Assembly: GCF_004027225.2 (NCBI RefSeq)
Contig: NC_044288.2
Location: 5,383,719-5,447,718 of the forward strand
DNA length: 64,000 nt
DNA from: Strigops habroptila
Taxonomy: Eukaryota > Chordata > Aves > Psittaciformes > Psittacidae
Reading direction: 5' to 3'
The translations under genes were made by a program, and so were the position numbers. Under the pieces are notes generated by a model. That model was not told the DNA's origin. It ran no database searches and saw only the letters and a program-made list of their open reading frames with translations. Shown piece by piece: positions 18,703 through 31,040 of this stretch (its first letter is position 1; the number at the start of each line of letters is the position of its first letter).

Positions 18703-18945
18703 ATAATCATAGAATCAGACTGGTTTGGGTTGGAAGGGAGGTTAAAGCTCATCCAGTTCCAACCCCCTGCCACAGGCAGGGACACCTTCCACTAGAGCAG
18801 GTTGCTCCAAGCCCCTGTGTCCAACCTGGCCTTGAACACTGCCAGGGATGGGGCAGCCACAGCTTCTCTGGGCACCCTGTGCCAGCGCCTCAGCACCCTC
18901 ACAGGGAAGAGCTTCTGCCCCAGAGCTCATCTCAATCTCCCCTCA
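18703..18945 (-). mobile_element. CR1 LINE 3' fragment
   Basis: Reads from the inverted tail (ATCATAGAATCAGACTGGTT) through the long shared CR1 block to CTCATCTCAATCTCCCCT. Young-looking: only a few differences from the copies at 30.3, 45.2 and 57.5 kb. Confidence 0.95.
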
Positions 18946-21489
18946 TGCTGTCCATCTGGGAATAAATTCCAAGTGTTCCCAGGCTGGAGCATCTGCTCTG
19001 GGCACCCAGGAGGTCAGGGAACGACTTGAGATGTCCTTCCAAGCCCTACTGAAGCCTACAAACCCAAGGGGTTAGCTCCTCAACAGCATCTTTGGAACCT
19101 GTGGTGCTAAGCGGGCTCATCGCGAACCCCTCACACAGGGCTGGGTTTCCCCAGTGCTCCTGTTGAAGCAGTGAGGAATGCCCTGGCTCCAGTAGGCACC
19201 GACCTGAGCACAGGAAACTCATTTCCCCCTTCTCCCAGCCACAGCAGTGTCAGCGCAGACCCCAGGCACGAGGAGAAGTGTCGCCAGCGCTGCCTGCCTG
19301 CCTGCCTGCGCAATGTGGGACAGCGCTGCCTGCCCTCGAGCCCTCCCACGACACGGATGTGTGTCAGCGGGGCAGAAAGACAAACAGACAGCACAGCTCT
19401 GCCCGCGTGGCTCCATGATGTCAGTGGCAGCGGGAGCCGCTCCGTGTGCTGAGCTGATATGACTCAGCCTGTGTCAGCCACAGGCAGGGGCCCAGAGGTG
19501 GTTTCCTACCTGCTAAACGTAGAGAAGGTGTTAACTGGCCCCATGGAGCGGTGGCAAAGCACATTCCCAATGTTTGGCGGGTGGCCATGAGCTGTCTGGG
19601 CTGGGAGGCAAGCGGCGTGTTTCACACCCCTCGCAGCAGTTGTGCAATGCACACAACAGTGCAGGCGTGCAACAGAGCTGGCCTCTCCCTCCGCTTATAG
19701 TGCAGTCGGTCTCCATGAGGCAAGAGCGTGCTTTCGCTACCTGGGGAATTCCCAGTGTGGGTTGTGCCGTGCCGGTGTGGAGCCGGTCAGCCTCCGGCTG
19801 TGCCAGGCTCCGGCTGCTCCTGGGGAGATGTGGATTCCTGCAGCATCCAGGGCATGGGGAGCTGCCCCTGGCACAGCATTGCGCTTGGGATGCTGCGGCC
19901 CGTGGCTTGTGCTCCCGCCACCCCCTGCGCTTCCCAGCCCTGATCCCGGTGTGTTCAGTCCCGCTGAGGCTCCGCAGTGGGAGAGCCCAGCCAGGCCCCA
20001 GCCTGTCTTTCCACTTTTACACAACAGTGTACAAAAGGAGTGATGCATTTATTGCAACACAGCATCTGGAAGCAGAAGGCTCCAGAGGCACAATATTCAG
20101 GAACAGTGTGTGGGATCTGAGGTCTGTTTGTCAGACTATTTCAGTTAAGACCTCACAAGCCTTCGCCAACGTCCTCCCAACCCACGCGCCTGATTCACAG
20201 CCGGCATCAAGTAAAGCGGGCAAAGAAGTGGTTGCACTTTTAGGTTTGCTCTTTGAGACGTGCTATCCCTTTTTTAATCACTAGATTTCTTTTCTCAGCC
20301 TTCCACCTAGAGGACTGAACAAGGCTTTACAATTTAGTCCACACTTTCTGACTGGTTGTCCCCCGGCTTTGTGGAATGAGCATTTGGGGTGAAAAGGATG
20401 CTGTGATACAGGGAGTAGGTTATTGAGAAGCTAAGGCCTGGTTAACGCTGTCTTCCACTCATGCTGATAGATGCGTGTTGCATTTCTGGGCTTGTCTGTC
20501 CAATCTTATGTGCAGAAATGGAAATATTTCCTTTGGTTTATAATCCTGAATTCTCTCTGCAGTAAATGCCAATAACTTCCATGGCTTAGAGCAGAAGATA
20601 AACCTGGTGTGCCTCTCCCAAGCCCCTGTTTTCTCTCCTGCCTATCTGCAGGCTCAGCAGAGCAGCACATCCATCTCTTCCTTCCTGAGCACCGTGTTGC
20701 TGTGAAGGGTGGAAAGTCAGCTGTTTACCAGCAATACCTGCATTTTGGTTGGAAAACGTGTTTTCATGAAAATAGAACACTCTTTTCTGTTTAGTTTTGC
20801 TTTAGCAGCGACTCTGCTCATTAGTGTGCTGTTGAAATGAAGGGAGAAACCTGTGTGTGCAACAGCTCCTTAAGAAATACCAACAGTAGGAACCTGGTGG
20901 TCTAGTCTGACTTCGTGCTTGGGTAAGACTCCAAGTTCCTCAGGCAGATAGCTGAGGAGGTGTCGTGCCTCACCAGTGGTCCCAGTTTCTGGCTGTTGTT
21001 GTCACACAGGCTTCAGGCTGCTCCCACCCAGCACTGGTCTGTGTGGGGCTGGGGCAGTTCATCCTGCGGAAGGGCCCCCAGAGCCACTCTGGCCTTCCTT
21101 GGAGGCATTTGGAATGCTGTAGGGAGCCGCAGCAAGGAGAAAGTGCCAAACCTCGTCCAGCTGATCCGGCCGTTGAGGGAATGATAGACTGGCAGTGCCA
21201 GTGGAGCTGTGGGCAGGGTGGGAAGCCTCATCCCTGGCCCCAGGGTGCTCAGGGATCCTGTGCCGGGTCCATGCTCCCAGACTCCCACCTAGGCAAGGAA
21301 GCCGATGTGGCAGCCCCGGGCAGCTCTCCCAGTGCTTCACCAGGGCCACGACAGAACCAGCAAGGGCAGGACTGGTGCCAGAGGCTTATCCCTGCTCTTG
21401 CGACAATCCAGGGCTGTGAAACCTGCTCCAAAATCCCCAGGGAAATGTTGAGGAGGTGACACCCCATCCAGGGCTGGTCCATGGGCGAG
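18946..21489. other. Desert between CR1 copies
   Basis: No recognised gene. A short (TGCC)n array is listed separately. The open frame at 19574-20284 (236 codons) has no recognisable domains and no splice or promoter context. Confidence 0.5.
19291..19309 (+). repeat. (TGCC)n short tandem repeat
   Basis: Four to five perfect TGCC units between two GCGCTGCCTGCC words. Confidence 0.8.
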
Positions 21490-21668
21490 ACACTGGCACA
21501 GGATGACCAGAGAAGCTGTGGCTGCCCCATCCCTGGCAGTGTTCAAGGCCAGGTTGGATACAGGGGCTTGGAGCAACCTGCTCTAGTGGAAGGTGTCCCT
21601 GCCCGTGGCAGGGGGTTGGAACTGGAGGAGCTTTAAGGTCCCTTCCACCCCAAGCCACTCTGTGATAC
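21490..21668 (+). mobile_element. CR1 LINE 3' fragment
   Basis: Sense copy from GACACTGGCACAGGATGACC to CACTCTGTGATACGG; the terminal repeat is nearly lost. Confidence 0.92.
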
Positions 21669-22333
21669 GGCTTCTGGACACCCTGTAGCTGCTCGGCCCC
21701 TTCACAGCCACAAACCACCAACTAGATGACACCATCCAAGACAAAGACTTCCAAGCTATGCTTAGCACACAGCTGCAAACATTAATCCATTTAACATGAC
21801 TATAAAAAAAAAAGGATTCACACTAATAACCTGTTGCAGCTTAAGGCATTTAAGCAATTCTCTATCTTTCTGTAATTCTTTGTAATAATAATTAAATGAC
21901 CTTTAAAATGGCAGTGGGTGGAAAAATTCCACAAAGCTGAATAGCAATTCAGCAACTGCTAAAGAATATTGAAAATCAAGAAGAAAAAAACCCCACACTT
22001 TGATGTTAAGGAATGAGGAAAAATAAAACAGAAATGAAGCAATCGAGTGTGAAGCTGAAAGTTTGTTCTTTGTTTGCACTGATTTACGGATCCTGTTGGG
22101 CAGAATAAATCCAGGAGCATGAAACACCCCTCAGATCAGCGAGCAGGAACCCTGACTGGCCTCAGCCCACGTTGTCCAGTTCTTTATACCCCATGGTCAG
22201 AACATGAGGGACAGCAAAGTGGGTGATGACACCAAGTTTGCTTAATAAGGAGCTTTGCCACGACCAGCAGCGGTTAGAGATCAGCTGGGCTGGGACTGCT
22301 GAGGGCTTGGGTCCGTCTGAAGGACCTAAGACC
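21669..22333. other. AT-rich desert segment
   Basis: AT-rich unique sequence (TAATAATAATTAAATGACC near 21883) with a 10-bp A run near 21805. A stretch near 22230 (GATGACACCAAGTTTG) resembles the reverse-transcriptase YADDTK region of CR1, but is too short to call. Confidence 0.4.
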
Positions 22334-22436
22334 TAACCTGCTCTAGTGGAAGATGTCCCTGCCCATGTCAGAGGCTTGGAGCTGAATGAGCTTTAAGGTC
22401 CTTTCCAACCTAGACCAGTCTGTGATTCTATGGCTC
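22334..22436 (+). mobile_element. CR1 LINE 3' fragment
   Basis: Sense terminal piece: ACCTGCTCTAGTGGAAGATG through CAGTCTGTGATTCTATGG. Confidence 0.92.
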
Positions 22437-25019
22437 CCGAGAAGCTGGTTGCATGGTCTGTGTGTGCTCACAAACCAGATCTGAAGAGCCAGGGCTGGAG
22501 AGGAAAGTGCTGGTCCCTCTGCCCCACATCCACTTGCCAAGCAGCAACCACCCCTTGTGCCCTTCTTACTTTGGGAACCAATTTCCCCCTCGCCCATGCA
22601 ACACCAGGACAGCTTCGGGACTGACCTGAGGCCACGGTGATGGTTTCATGGTGCCAGTCACCCTTTGTCCGCAGTCCAGCTTGCTGAGAGGGGACAGCAC
22701 GGTCAAGGACATGAGGCTGGAGGGACACGAGGCCTCTGCAGCACAGCAGAGGATGGGTGGCAGAGGCCACCCCAAGCAGAGCCCACAGCGTCCTGGGAGA
22801 GGAGCTATTGCTGCAGCGCAGCAGCCGCCCGCCTCCCCGCCGGTATCGCCGCCTCGCAGCCCTGTGCTGGGTTTGATCCTCTGCGAGACGTGGGATTTAT
22901 CTCCCTCACTTTCATGTGCTTTTAAGGAAACACCACTTTTTTTTTTTTTTTATCTCATTTCTGCTGCTTTTTATCATCACAAAGAGTTTTTAATGAAACG
23001 AGGAAGCGCCCGTTTCTGCGGGCCCGCGCAGCGTGCGTAATTCCAATATAAAACAAACAAGGCAGCTTTCAAAATTACGATTTCATGTGTGGCATTTTCT
23101 CATTTAACAGAATGCACAAAGATGGGCAAAACCAATTAACAGGAGGTTGAGACTCAGCACTCGGCAAAATTAAACAACAGGACTCTGCAGAAGGAATGAT
23201 TTGTTCAAAGGGAGCTGGAGAAAGGGATGGAGAGGAGGAGAGGAAGCAAAGCTGCTCTCGCAATTCACCACCTCTCACAAAAATGAATGCAAACAAATCT
23301 GCATCTTACCTCACGTTCCTCAGGTGGGCTCCAGAGCCCCACAGACCAGCTGGAAACACTGGGGAATGGCAAAGGGAATGTCTGGGAACACCAGCTTCAG
23401 GGAAAGCTGGGAAAATCCTGAGTCAGGGCTCGGATACTCTGGGAGAGGTTGGCTCCCAAAACGTCCCTGCTCCAAACTGGCAGCTCAGGCAGAGCGAAGG
23501 GCTCCTCCAGAGGCCCTTCGGGAGGGTGCTGCTTCCTTCCCCACATTTCCCTCTGCTTCCAAATCTCCTCCTACCATGGAAAAAAATGAGTTCCATCAGA
23601 AGTTAAGCTGAAGACAAAAAGGAAACAAAGGTGGAGGGAAGGATGTGGCTGAGCAGGAGCAGGGCAATGATGCTGCTGCCTGCCCGAGCAACTGTGCTGC
23701 TCCTGCGTGGGGCTGTGATTAGCAGTGTGGTTAGTAACACCATGGGGGCTCCAGATGAACTGTCTTCAGAGAGAGGAGGGAGTGGAATTAAGGCTAATCA
23801 CTAGTTATCAACCTGGGGGCTGTGCCTGCAGGGTTCAGGATCTGCAGTCCCCAGGAGCAAGCCTGAGCTGGACTCTGATTGCTGCAATCACTGCAAAATG
23901 AGCATGGGCCTTATTTGCCTGTTTTGCACATCATTTGTAGGGTGAAGCGGTGAATTCTTTAAGGTAGCAAGGTGTCTTGGATGCATTTAACCAGTGATTG
24001 AGCCCTGCTGGGCCAGAGCAGGGGCTGAGTCCTGTCTTGCAGCATCACACAAGTGAACTGCACCAGAAATCACAGTGGGAAAGAGTTCCTCTGCCTGGTG
24101 AATAAAATATGGAGCAGCATTATTTACTGTGCTTCCAGCTCTGGTCTGCATTGGGCAATGGATGGAGGAGGCAAAAGTCACTTGTTAATCAGCGGTAGCA
24201 GCAGTTCAGCCCCAGGTAGGCGCTTGCTCCTTGCACATAGCACCTCTCAGCTTTTTGTCTTGAAAGAAGAGGCAATTCCTAGGAGGAAGAATTCAGGAAG
24301 GGACGTGCTAAGCAGCTGCTTGGTGAACCCACAGCAGCCTGGGCAGAAAGAGGTCATGAGCATTTTACACCCATTGATGTGGGAAACAGAGCTAATGTAG
24401 CACTATTTCAGCCCAAAGCTACTTATGTCTGGCAGTCTGCAGTTCCAGATGCAAGTGGGGAGCCCTAGGCCTGGGTTTGGAGGGCACACCAGCTCCCTGC
24501 TTGGCAGCCAGGCTGGCAGGGCAATTCCATCACAGAGCTGCAGGGAGTCACCCAAGGGGAATGGCAGCCACTGGTCCAGCCCGGCCACAGCAGCACCCAG
24601 AGAGCAGCATGGGGCTCACAAGCATGCCAGGGCATGGAGCAGGAACCCTCCTGTGAAATGAAACTTTGCACTGAAACAAGAGAAGAAAGCAAGCCTGTGG
24701 AAAGAGAGGAGCAAGCTGCCAAGCCAGGTAATCCATCTCTGCAGCGTCTGCGTCAAGATGATTCATGTCTTCCAATTTACTCCCAGCTCAAATCTAAAGT
24801 AAATCAGCCCAGCTTGTTCCACCCCGTGCAGCGGGACACAGCGGCGGGTGTGAGGAACATCCCGCCCATCCACCTCCAGTGCTTGTCCTACCTACATTAG
24901 AGCCACACTGCTTGTTTCTTGATAGGTGAAGGGAGCAGAGGAGGGGCCCTGGGAAGGGAGATGGGATGTGAAAGGGGATTATGAGAATGGATTTTTTCCA
25001 ATATGCTCTTCAGTAGCTT
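22437..25019. other. Desert segment with T run
   Basis: No recognised gene. A CpG-dense patch at 22800-22870 is followed by a 15-T run (22937-22951) and an AT-rich block near 23040-23130. Confidence 0.5.
22937..22951. repeat. Poly(T) run of 15
   Basis: Uninterrupted T run. No retrocopied gene is recognisable beside it in either orientation. Confidence 0.9.
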
Positions 25020-25212
25020 TTCTGCAGCAATTCATAGAATCAAGGGGGAACAGCTTTAACCTGACACAGGGAGGCTGAGATGAGATCTTAGGCAGAAGTT
25101 CTTTCCCGTGAGGTCTGTGGAAGGTGCCCCTGCCCATGACAGGGAGTTGGAACTGGATGAGCTTAAAGGTCCTTTCCAACCCAAACCACTCTGTGATTCT
25201 ATGGTTCTATAA
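25020..25212 (+). mobile_element. CR1 LINE 3' fragment with internal deletion and unusual 5' junction
   Basis: Sense copy that jumps from the AAGTTCTTTCCCGTGAGG block straight to GTGGAAGGTGCCCCTGCCC, losing about 100 bp present in full copies. It starts with an inverted tail-like CATAGAATCA joined to AGGGGGAA, the same junction as the copy at 57.8 kb. It ends in a good tail (CTCTGTGATTCTATGGTTCT). Confidence 0.92.
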
Positions 25213-26195
25213 TTACTGACAAAGGGCAATGTTTTGCAGGCAGACCCCAATCGCCCCTTCGGTGGAAGCAGCCTGGTGTGGTTCATTTTTGACTATCATC
25301 GGTTCAAGGGCAATTTCATTTTCAAGTTATTGATTTGAATTTCACGGTGTTTGAAAAACACTGGGAAAAAAAAAATATTTGATCTCTTCAAAGAAAACTG
25401 TTGAAAGAATGTGTGCCTTGGCCTCAGGGCCTTCGCAAAGAACTTTGCTTATATATAACCTGTCAATTTTGGGTTAAATATGAGCTCCATATGTCATACT
25501 CGAAAATGTGTAATTTTAGAGTATGCCAGAAGTCAAATGGGGGGCAGAGACCCCCATGAGGGCCACATGCACCCACAATTTCCCAGGTCTGTGGCAGGGG
25601 ACAAGGAACTTTTACTGTCTTGCTGCAGAATGCTGGGGAAAGACAAGCAAGAGGAGAGGATTTGGGGACGAAGGGGGTTTCAGTTCATCTGCTGAACTTG
25701 TCTCTACTCTTGAATCACTTAAATGTAAGATGTTGTAGGTCTGACAGCTCCTCACTGGCCTGAAGCACCCGTGGGGCTGCTCCCGCTCCCATTTCCTGGC
25801 TATCAGCACTAATCGTGGCTGCACAGTTTCGGGCATGAGAGGCAATCAGCAGCGATTGTCTGCACGGAGCAGTGGCTGCAAGGGTGAAACCAGCCCTGGA
25901 GCTCCCGATGAACAGCGCTTGTGACACCAGAGCTGCAAAACCAGCGTGGGGCTGAGCATGTCCCATGCTCCCTGAGGGACCAGCGCGAGCAGAGGGGCAG
26001 GCAGAGCCCCTGGTACGTCCCACTCGAACCCCAAGAACCCAAAGTCATGGCCAAGTGTACGAATTCATTATTACAGCTCCAAGGGCGGTGGAACCTTCAG
26101 AAATCATTTCTTCAATTGAGGACTATGAAATTTCAGTATCGCTGAGGGGTGTGGGAAGAAATCTGTGCAGCGGGAAAGCCAAAGCTGGGCCACCA
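25213..26195. other. Desert between CR1 copies
   Basis: No recognised gene. The stretch at 25290-25480 is AT-rich; the rest is unremarkable unique sequence. Confidence 0.45.
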
Positions 26196-26530
26196 TGTTC
26201 CCAATACCTAAAAGAGCTACAAGAAATCTGGAGAGGGGCTCTGGACAAAGGCCTATAGGGACAGGACAAGGGGGAATGGCTTTAACCTGCCAGAGGCGAG
26301 ATTGAGATGAGCTCTTGGGCAGAAGTTCTTCCCTGGGAGGGTGCTGAGGCGCTGGCACAGGGTGCCCAGAGAAGCTGTGGCTGCCCCATCCCTGGCAGTG
26401 TTCAAGGCCAGGTCGGACACAGGGGCTTGGAGCAACCTGCTCTAGTGGAAGGTGTCCCTGCCCGTGGCAGGGGGTTGGAACTGGATGAGCTTTAAGGTCC
26501 CTTCCACCCCAAGCCACTCTATGATTCCAT
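26196..26530 (+). mobile_element. CR1 LINE 3' fragment, long copy
   Basis: One of the longest copies: from CCTAAAAGAGCTACAAGAAA through GGACAGGACAAGGGGGAATGG to CACTCTATGATTCCATG. Confidence 0.95.
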
Positions 26531-29500
26531 GTCCTGGCAGTGCTCTGCTGCCCACAGACCCAGCTCCAGGGCTGTGTCCTCTCCAGCCTTTTGTGCTCCT
26601 CATGGAAACCCTGCACTGGAGGTGCCGGGAGAAGCAGGTTGCTTGTGGCTCTGCTGCAGCTCTGCCCAGTTCTGCAGCCTGGGGGAGCTCAGCTGATGGG
26701 CTTTCCTGAGGACATGTATAATGAAAAGGTTTGGCTGGCAGTCCTGGAACAACAGTGACAAAGTGCAATAAGCCTGCTAATGAGCCAGACACACTTTAAA
26801 CACTAATTCACTTTCTGATGAGAGCACTGCTGCTGCTCAGATTAAGTATTTATCTACTTGTTTAATACAAATCAATAAATGAATATCAGTTCGATGGAAG
26901 TGATGTTTGTGGGAGTCCGCAGTCATTTGTAACTCCGGGTTTAATGTCTGTTCTAATGAGCACCACTAGTGCGACACAGCTCAGGCCGTGCTCTGAAAGC
27001 AATGAACCCAGCAGACCATCCTCTATAGCTTTGTGCCAGCCCAGGGAGCACGTCCACTCTGGCTTTCCAAGTTCCCTCCTTTCCCTTTGGCACAAGCAAG
27101 CCAAGAGGGCTGGGAAGCAGCCTGCCAGCAGGAGCAGGAGGTGAAGCCAAGCGCTGGTGAGGTCTCAGCCGAGTGTTGACATGGGTTGGGAACCATTTCG
27201 ACTTGTTCCCTGCCAACTCTTCTTTGCAAGAGCTGGGAGAGTTATCCCTTAAAGCCTTCTTTTTGTTTTGCTTCTGTTATTTGGAGCCAGTGGAGTTTGG
27301 AAATTCTTGGAAAATGGGACTTGCCTGCCTGGAAGAAGGCAGGAATCTGCAGAGCCCAATGGTGTGTCACAGGCAAGGCCAGCTTCTGGGTGGGAAAATG
27401 CAAGAGAGACTCAGGGAATTTCAAACCCAGAGAAGAGAAGGACCCCAGGGCTCCATCTCACCACTTTCCTTGCTCCGAGCCCTGTCCACCCTAGATCCGA
27501 TGGATGTTTTTAGGGCAGTTCCTAAAAGGATCCACAAAGGAGAATTTTTAGCTGCTTTTGGGCAGCCCCTATAGCTCAGCATCCTGTAGAGATGGTTTCT
27601 GCAGCTGTGCCTCCAAAATGTCCTAGAAAGGGTCCCCAGAAGAAATCACTTCCAGAAGGGCTGGCCTTTCCGTACTCCACCATGTTTAACTTGCTGAATA
27701 TTTCATGTGGTTGTGGTTGGTAGCTCTGCTAACTCCTCCAAAGTGAGAAGGCAAACTTTTAAATCTATTATCTTGGGCCATTTTGCATCTGTTACCCCAT
27801 GGCTGCAGTCCCAGTGCTGGAGGCACCATATGGCTCGCATTGTTATTAGAAAAGCAGCACACAGGCAAAGAGCAGCAGGGCTGGGAACAAAATGGGCTGG
27901 AATTAAAATTCACCTTGTTGCTAACTGCAGACTAAATGACTAAGCCAGAGGGACTGGGTATCTCACTGCAGTGGTTAGGACAGTGTTTATTTCTCTTCTG
28001 GAGGAGCCCTGAAGTATTTCTATATTGTGCCTGATTCAAAAACACAGGAGTTGCTTCCACTCCAAGTGCAGCACACCACTTCCTCCTATCGCTAATGAGA
28101 GTTGCACAAATACGAGTGGTAAAACATGCCCTAAATAGTGCTTAAATTTTTCATGATACGGGAAATAAGAGTGTCCCCGAAGGGAGCTGCTTCTGTTAAG
28201 TGCCAGCATGGTGGAAATAATCCGTTCATGGAGCAAACCTGGAATTAGCTGGACCTGGGTGAGCTGCCCGTCATCCTCCAGCACAACATGCCTCAGCCCA
28301 GTGTAACAAGGCTGCAAATGAGCCTCCCCAGCTCCACCTCTGATGCCATCAGCAACAACTGTGTATGGCAGAGTAAAGCACATCCAGCACCTGTCTTTGG
28401 GTACAGCCCTTTCCCTGCGAGCTGTGGGTCCCCATTCATTCTCTGCCATGGGAAGCGCATCCCCCATCCGAGGAGTGGGCATCCCTCTGATGCCAGAGCT
28501 GCAGCATGGTGAGTTCTGCTCACCCAACACACGCAGCAGCGTGTAAGGGGCTGGAAGAGCTATTTTCTGAGCCAGTGAACACAAATAATCTGTGCACACG
28601 CAGGTCTGTGGCCCATGTGCCAGGACGGCTGTGCCCCAGTTTATTTCCTTTGGGTGCTGTTTGGGAGGGCAGCAGGAAAGAGGTAGAAATCCCTTTGTGA
28701 TGACATGCAGGAAGATCCTCAGCCCTGCTCTGTGGTTGATATGGACAGCTAGTTTTCCATCTCTGCAGTGAGGAAACAGGCAGCAAGCTGCTGACACAGC
28801 TCTGCCTATGCTCAGGTAAAAACTGCAACCCAGGCCTCTCTCATTGGATGTGATTGCATCTCCCCTGCACAGCCCATCCATGGTGCTTCCTTTTGTGTGC
28901 AGACACACATTTCTCTATGCTTTGCTTTGAATGCTTGAGCAGACCTGGGTTCGACAACCATAAGACATGAGTTTGAGGATGCTTCCTGCTAATGAGGTCT
29001 CTGAGGGTTTCTGCTTCCACCTTCCTCCGCTCTCCTCCGCAGTTATAATGGCAGCCAGGCTGGCACCGCCATCAGCAGCTCTCGGGGAGGAATCTGCCAT
29101 GCAACTTGCTCTGCAAGCTGAAGTTTGGCATGAGAGGGTCTTCCTTCCTCTTTAAAGTTGAAGCTAAGAGCAGAGCAGAACCATGGCGGTTTGGGGAGGG
29201 AGCACGGGAATGAACAAACTCCCGAGGGATGCCACTGCTCTCAGCACTGGACCGAGCGGATCCCAGGATCAAGCAGATCTCTTCCTGCACTGCCCTGGCT
29301 CTCCCCAGTGCATCCGGACTAAAACCCTGGCGGGTGAGCCCAGACCTCACCAACCCACCAGACTACAAAGCTCTGGGGAAGCAGCAGCAGAACCTGCCAC
29401 CGACATTCCTTTTGGAGCATCGGAAGGCTGCTGCCCCATGCCCCTCTGCCCCGGGGAAGGCAGCACATCCAGTCCTCAGGCAGAGAATTTGCTTGCCCAT

Positions 29501-30311
29501 AGATGAAAGAAGACCTTTATCGATACAGCTGCCAACACCAGCTATGTATAGAAAGAGAAGCTGTTTTCTGTAGGAGCTGTGCTGGTGTTACCTGCTCTTT
29601 TTGAAGAAGAAACATCCTGCTGCTTCCCTGGTGCCTTTTGGTGGTACCCACATCCCAGTGATTCCCTGTGACACTGAGGGACCTCTTCGCATCCTCCCCT
29701 AGCCAGGCTTTGTCCAGACAGCACAGGGCAGAGCTCGGATTTCAGCTCTGATTTCGTCTGCTCTGTTTTATCCCTCTGCATGGAGGTTTTTTCCAAGCCT
29801 CATAAGCCCTCCTTGATCTCAGAATATTGATGTAAATATTGTATGATCCTGCCTCAGCCTCCAGGAAACCCAGATGTTCAATTGATTAGATCTTAACATC
29901 GAGTTCAAGAACTCTGAAAAGCACATGAAATAATAAACTTGTTCCAGTGTGGAGTTTTTGTGTCCAGGATCAAATTCAGGGTTAATTCATTATTCTTGAC
30001 AGCTACTGCAGGAGGCAGAGCAGTTTAATAAACTAATTGAGGGGTGGATTCTGCATAAGCTGAGGTCAACAGGTCACATACAATTAATATCCAAATGAGT
30101 CTGCCATAAAAAGGCATAATACACTTCTTGTATCTGTGAACTGTGAGGATTGAAACATCTCACAGGAGGAGCTGGGAGCACTTGTGGACGGAAGCAGGGA
30201 AGCTGAGATGACATCTGATTGCAGCTGCTGTTCGCATGCATCCTTCACAGCCAACAAGATGTTCTGTTCAAACTGTCACTTCTGCCGGGGGGGACAGGTG
30301 GAGTATCTTTA
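26531..30311. other. Desert between CR1 copies
   Basis: AT-rich islands at 26765-26960 (listed) and 29820-30130. A 290-codon open frame at 28036-28908 on the minus strand has no recognisable domain, signal peptide or splice context and is not called as a gene. Confidence 0.45.
26765..26960. other. AT-rich island, possible enhancer
   Basis: Unique block with GCTAATGAG, ACTAATTCAC, TTAATAC and ATCAATAAATG words directly beside G/C-rich sequence. Candidate conserved non-coding element only. Confidence 0.25.
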
Positions 30312-30595
30312 TAGAATCACAGAATCAAAGAATGATTGGAGTTAGAAGGGACCTTTAAGCTCATCCAGTTCCAGCCCCCTGCTACGGGCAGGGACACCTT
30401 CCACTAGAGCAGGTTGCTCCAAGCCCCTGTGTCCAACCTGGCCTTGAACACTGCCAGGGATGGGGCAGCCACAGCTTCTCTGGGCACCCTGTGCCAGCGC
30501 CTCAGCACCCTCCCAGGGAAGAGCTTCTGCCTCAGAGCTCATCTCAATCTCCCCTGTGGCAGGTTAAAGCCATTCCCCTTGTCCTGTCCCTGAAG
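30312..30595 (-). mobile_element. CR1 LINE 3' fragment
   Basis: Antisense copy from ATAGAATCACAGAATCAAAG to CATTCCCCTTGTCCTGTCCC; nearly the full length of block seen in this subfamily here. Confidence 0.95.
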
Positions 30596-30819
30596 AGCGA
30601 GGGGTGATGGGGCTGTTACGATGCTGAGCTGCCTCTCAGCGCGAGCACAGGATGCAGACATGGAGAGCAAGGTCTGGGGCTGGGTCAGGGCAGCAGCAGT
30701 GGAGCTGGAGCAGGGCTGGACCACAGCACAGTGCTCAGCATCCCTGGCCAGCCAGGATCTGTGGGTAGGCAGCTGAGTAAGGCTGAGCCCAAGTTTTCCT
30801 CGAGTTCCTCGTGCGGGTG

Positions 30820-31040
30820 TTTAGCTAAGTTTAAATGAGCTGTGATTAAGCTAATTTCAAGCTAATTAACTCCGAAAGATATCCTCCACTTTTTAAAATT
30901 CTAAGTGGTTTTTCATTAGGAGCGAGCGAGCGGGTACCGGCTGCGTCACTGCAGCACGAGGGGCTGAACGCAGAGCCAGCAGCAGAGTCATTACTGGGAT
31001 AGGAATATTTGTTATCTAATTAAATGGCATAATTAATGTA
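30820..31040. other. AT-rich island with repeated TAATTA cores
   Basis: TAATTAA near 30863, TAATTA at 31018-31023 and ATAATTAATG near 31030 flank a CG-containing core (GAGCGAGCGAGCGGGTACCGG). Looks like a composite regulatory element; untested. Confidence 0.3.

Noticed and set aside
18802-19029. Recurrent predicted peptide (SNLALNTARDGAATASLGTL and variants) at many places
   Set aside because: It is the antisense translation of the CR1 3' non-coding region, repeated because the repeat is repeated; not a gene family.
22205-22333. GATGACACCAAGTTTG as an internal CR1 reverse-transcriptase remnant
   Set aside because: Too short and isolated to separate from chance by eye.
22937-22951. T run considered as the tail of a processed pseudogene or other retrocopy
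   Set aside because: No gene-like sequence or target-site duplication is visible beside it.
26307-26495. Recurrent peptide ending GLEQPALVEGVPA at many places
   Set aside because: Sense translation of the same CR1 3' UTR; not coding.
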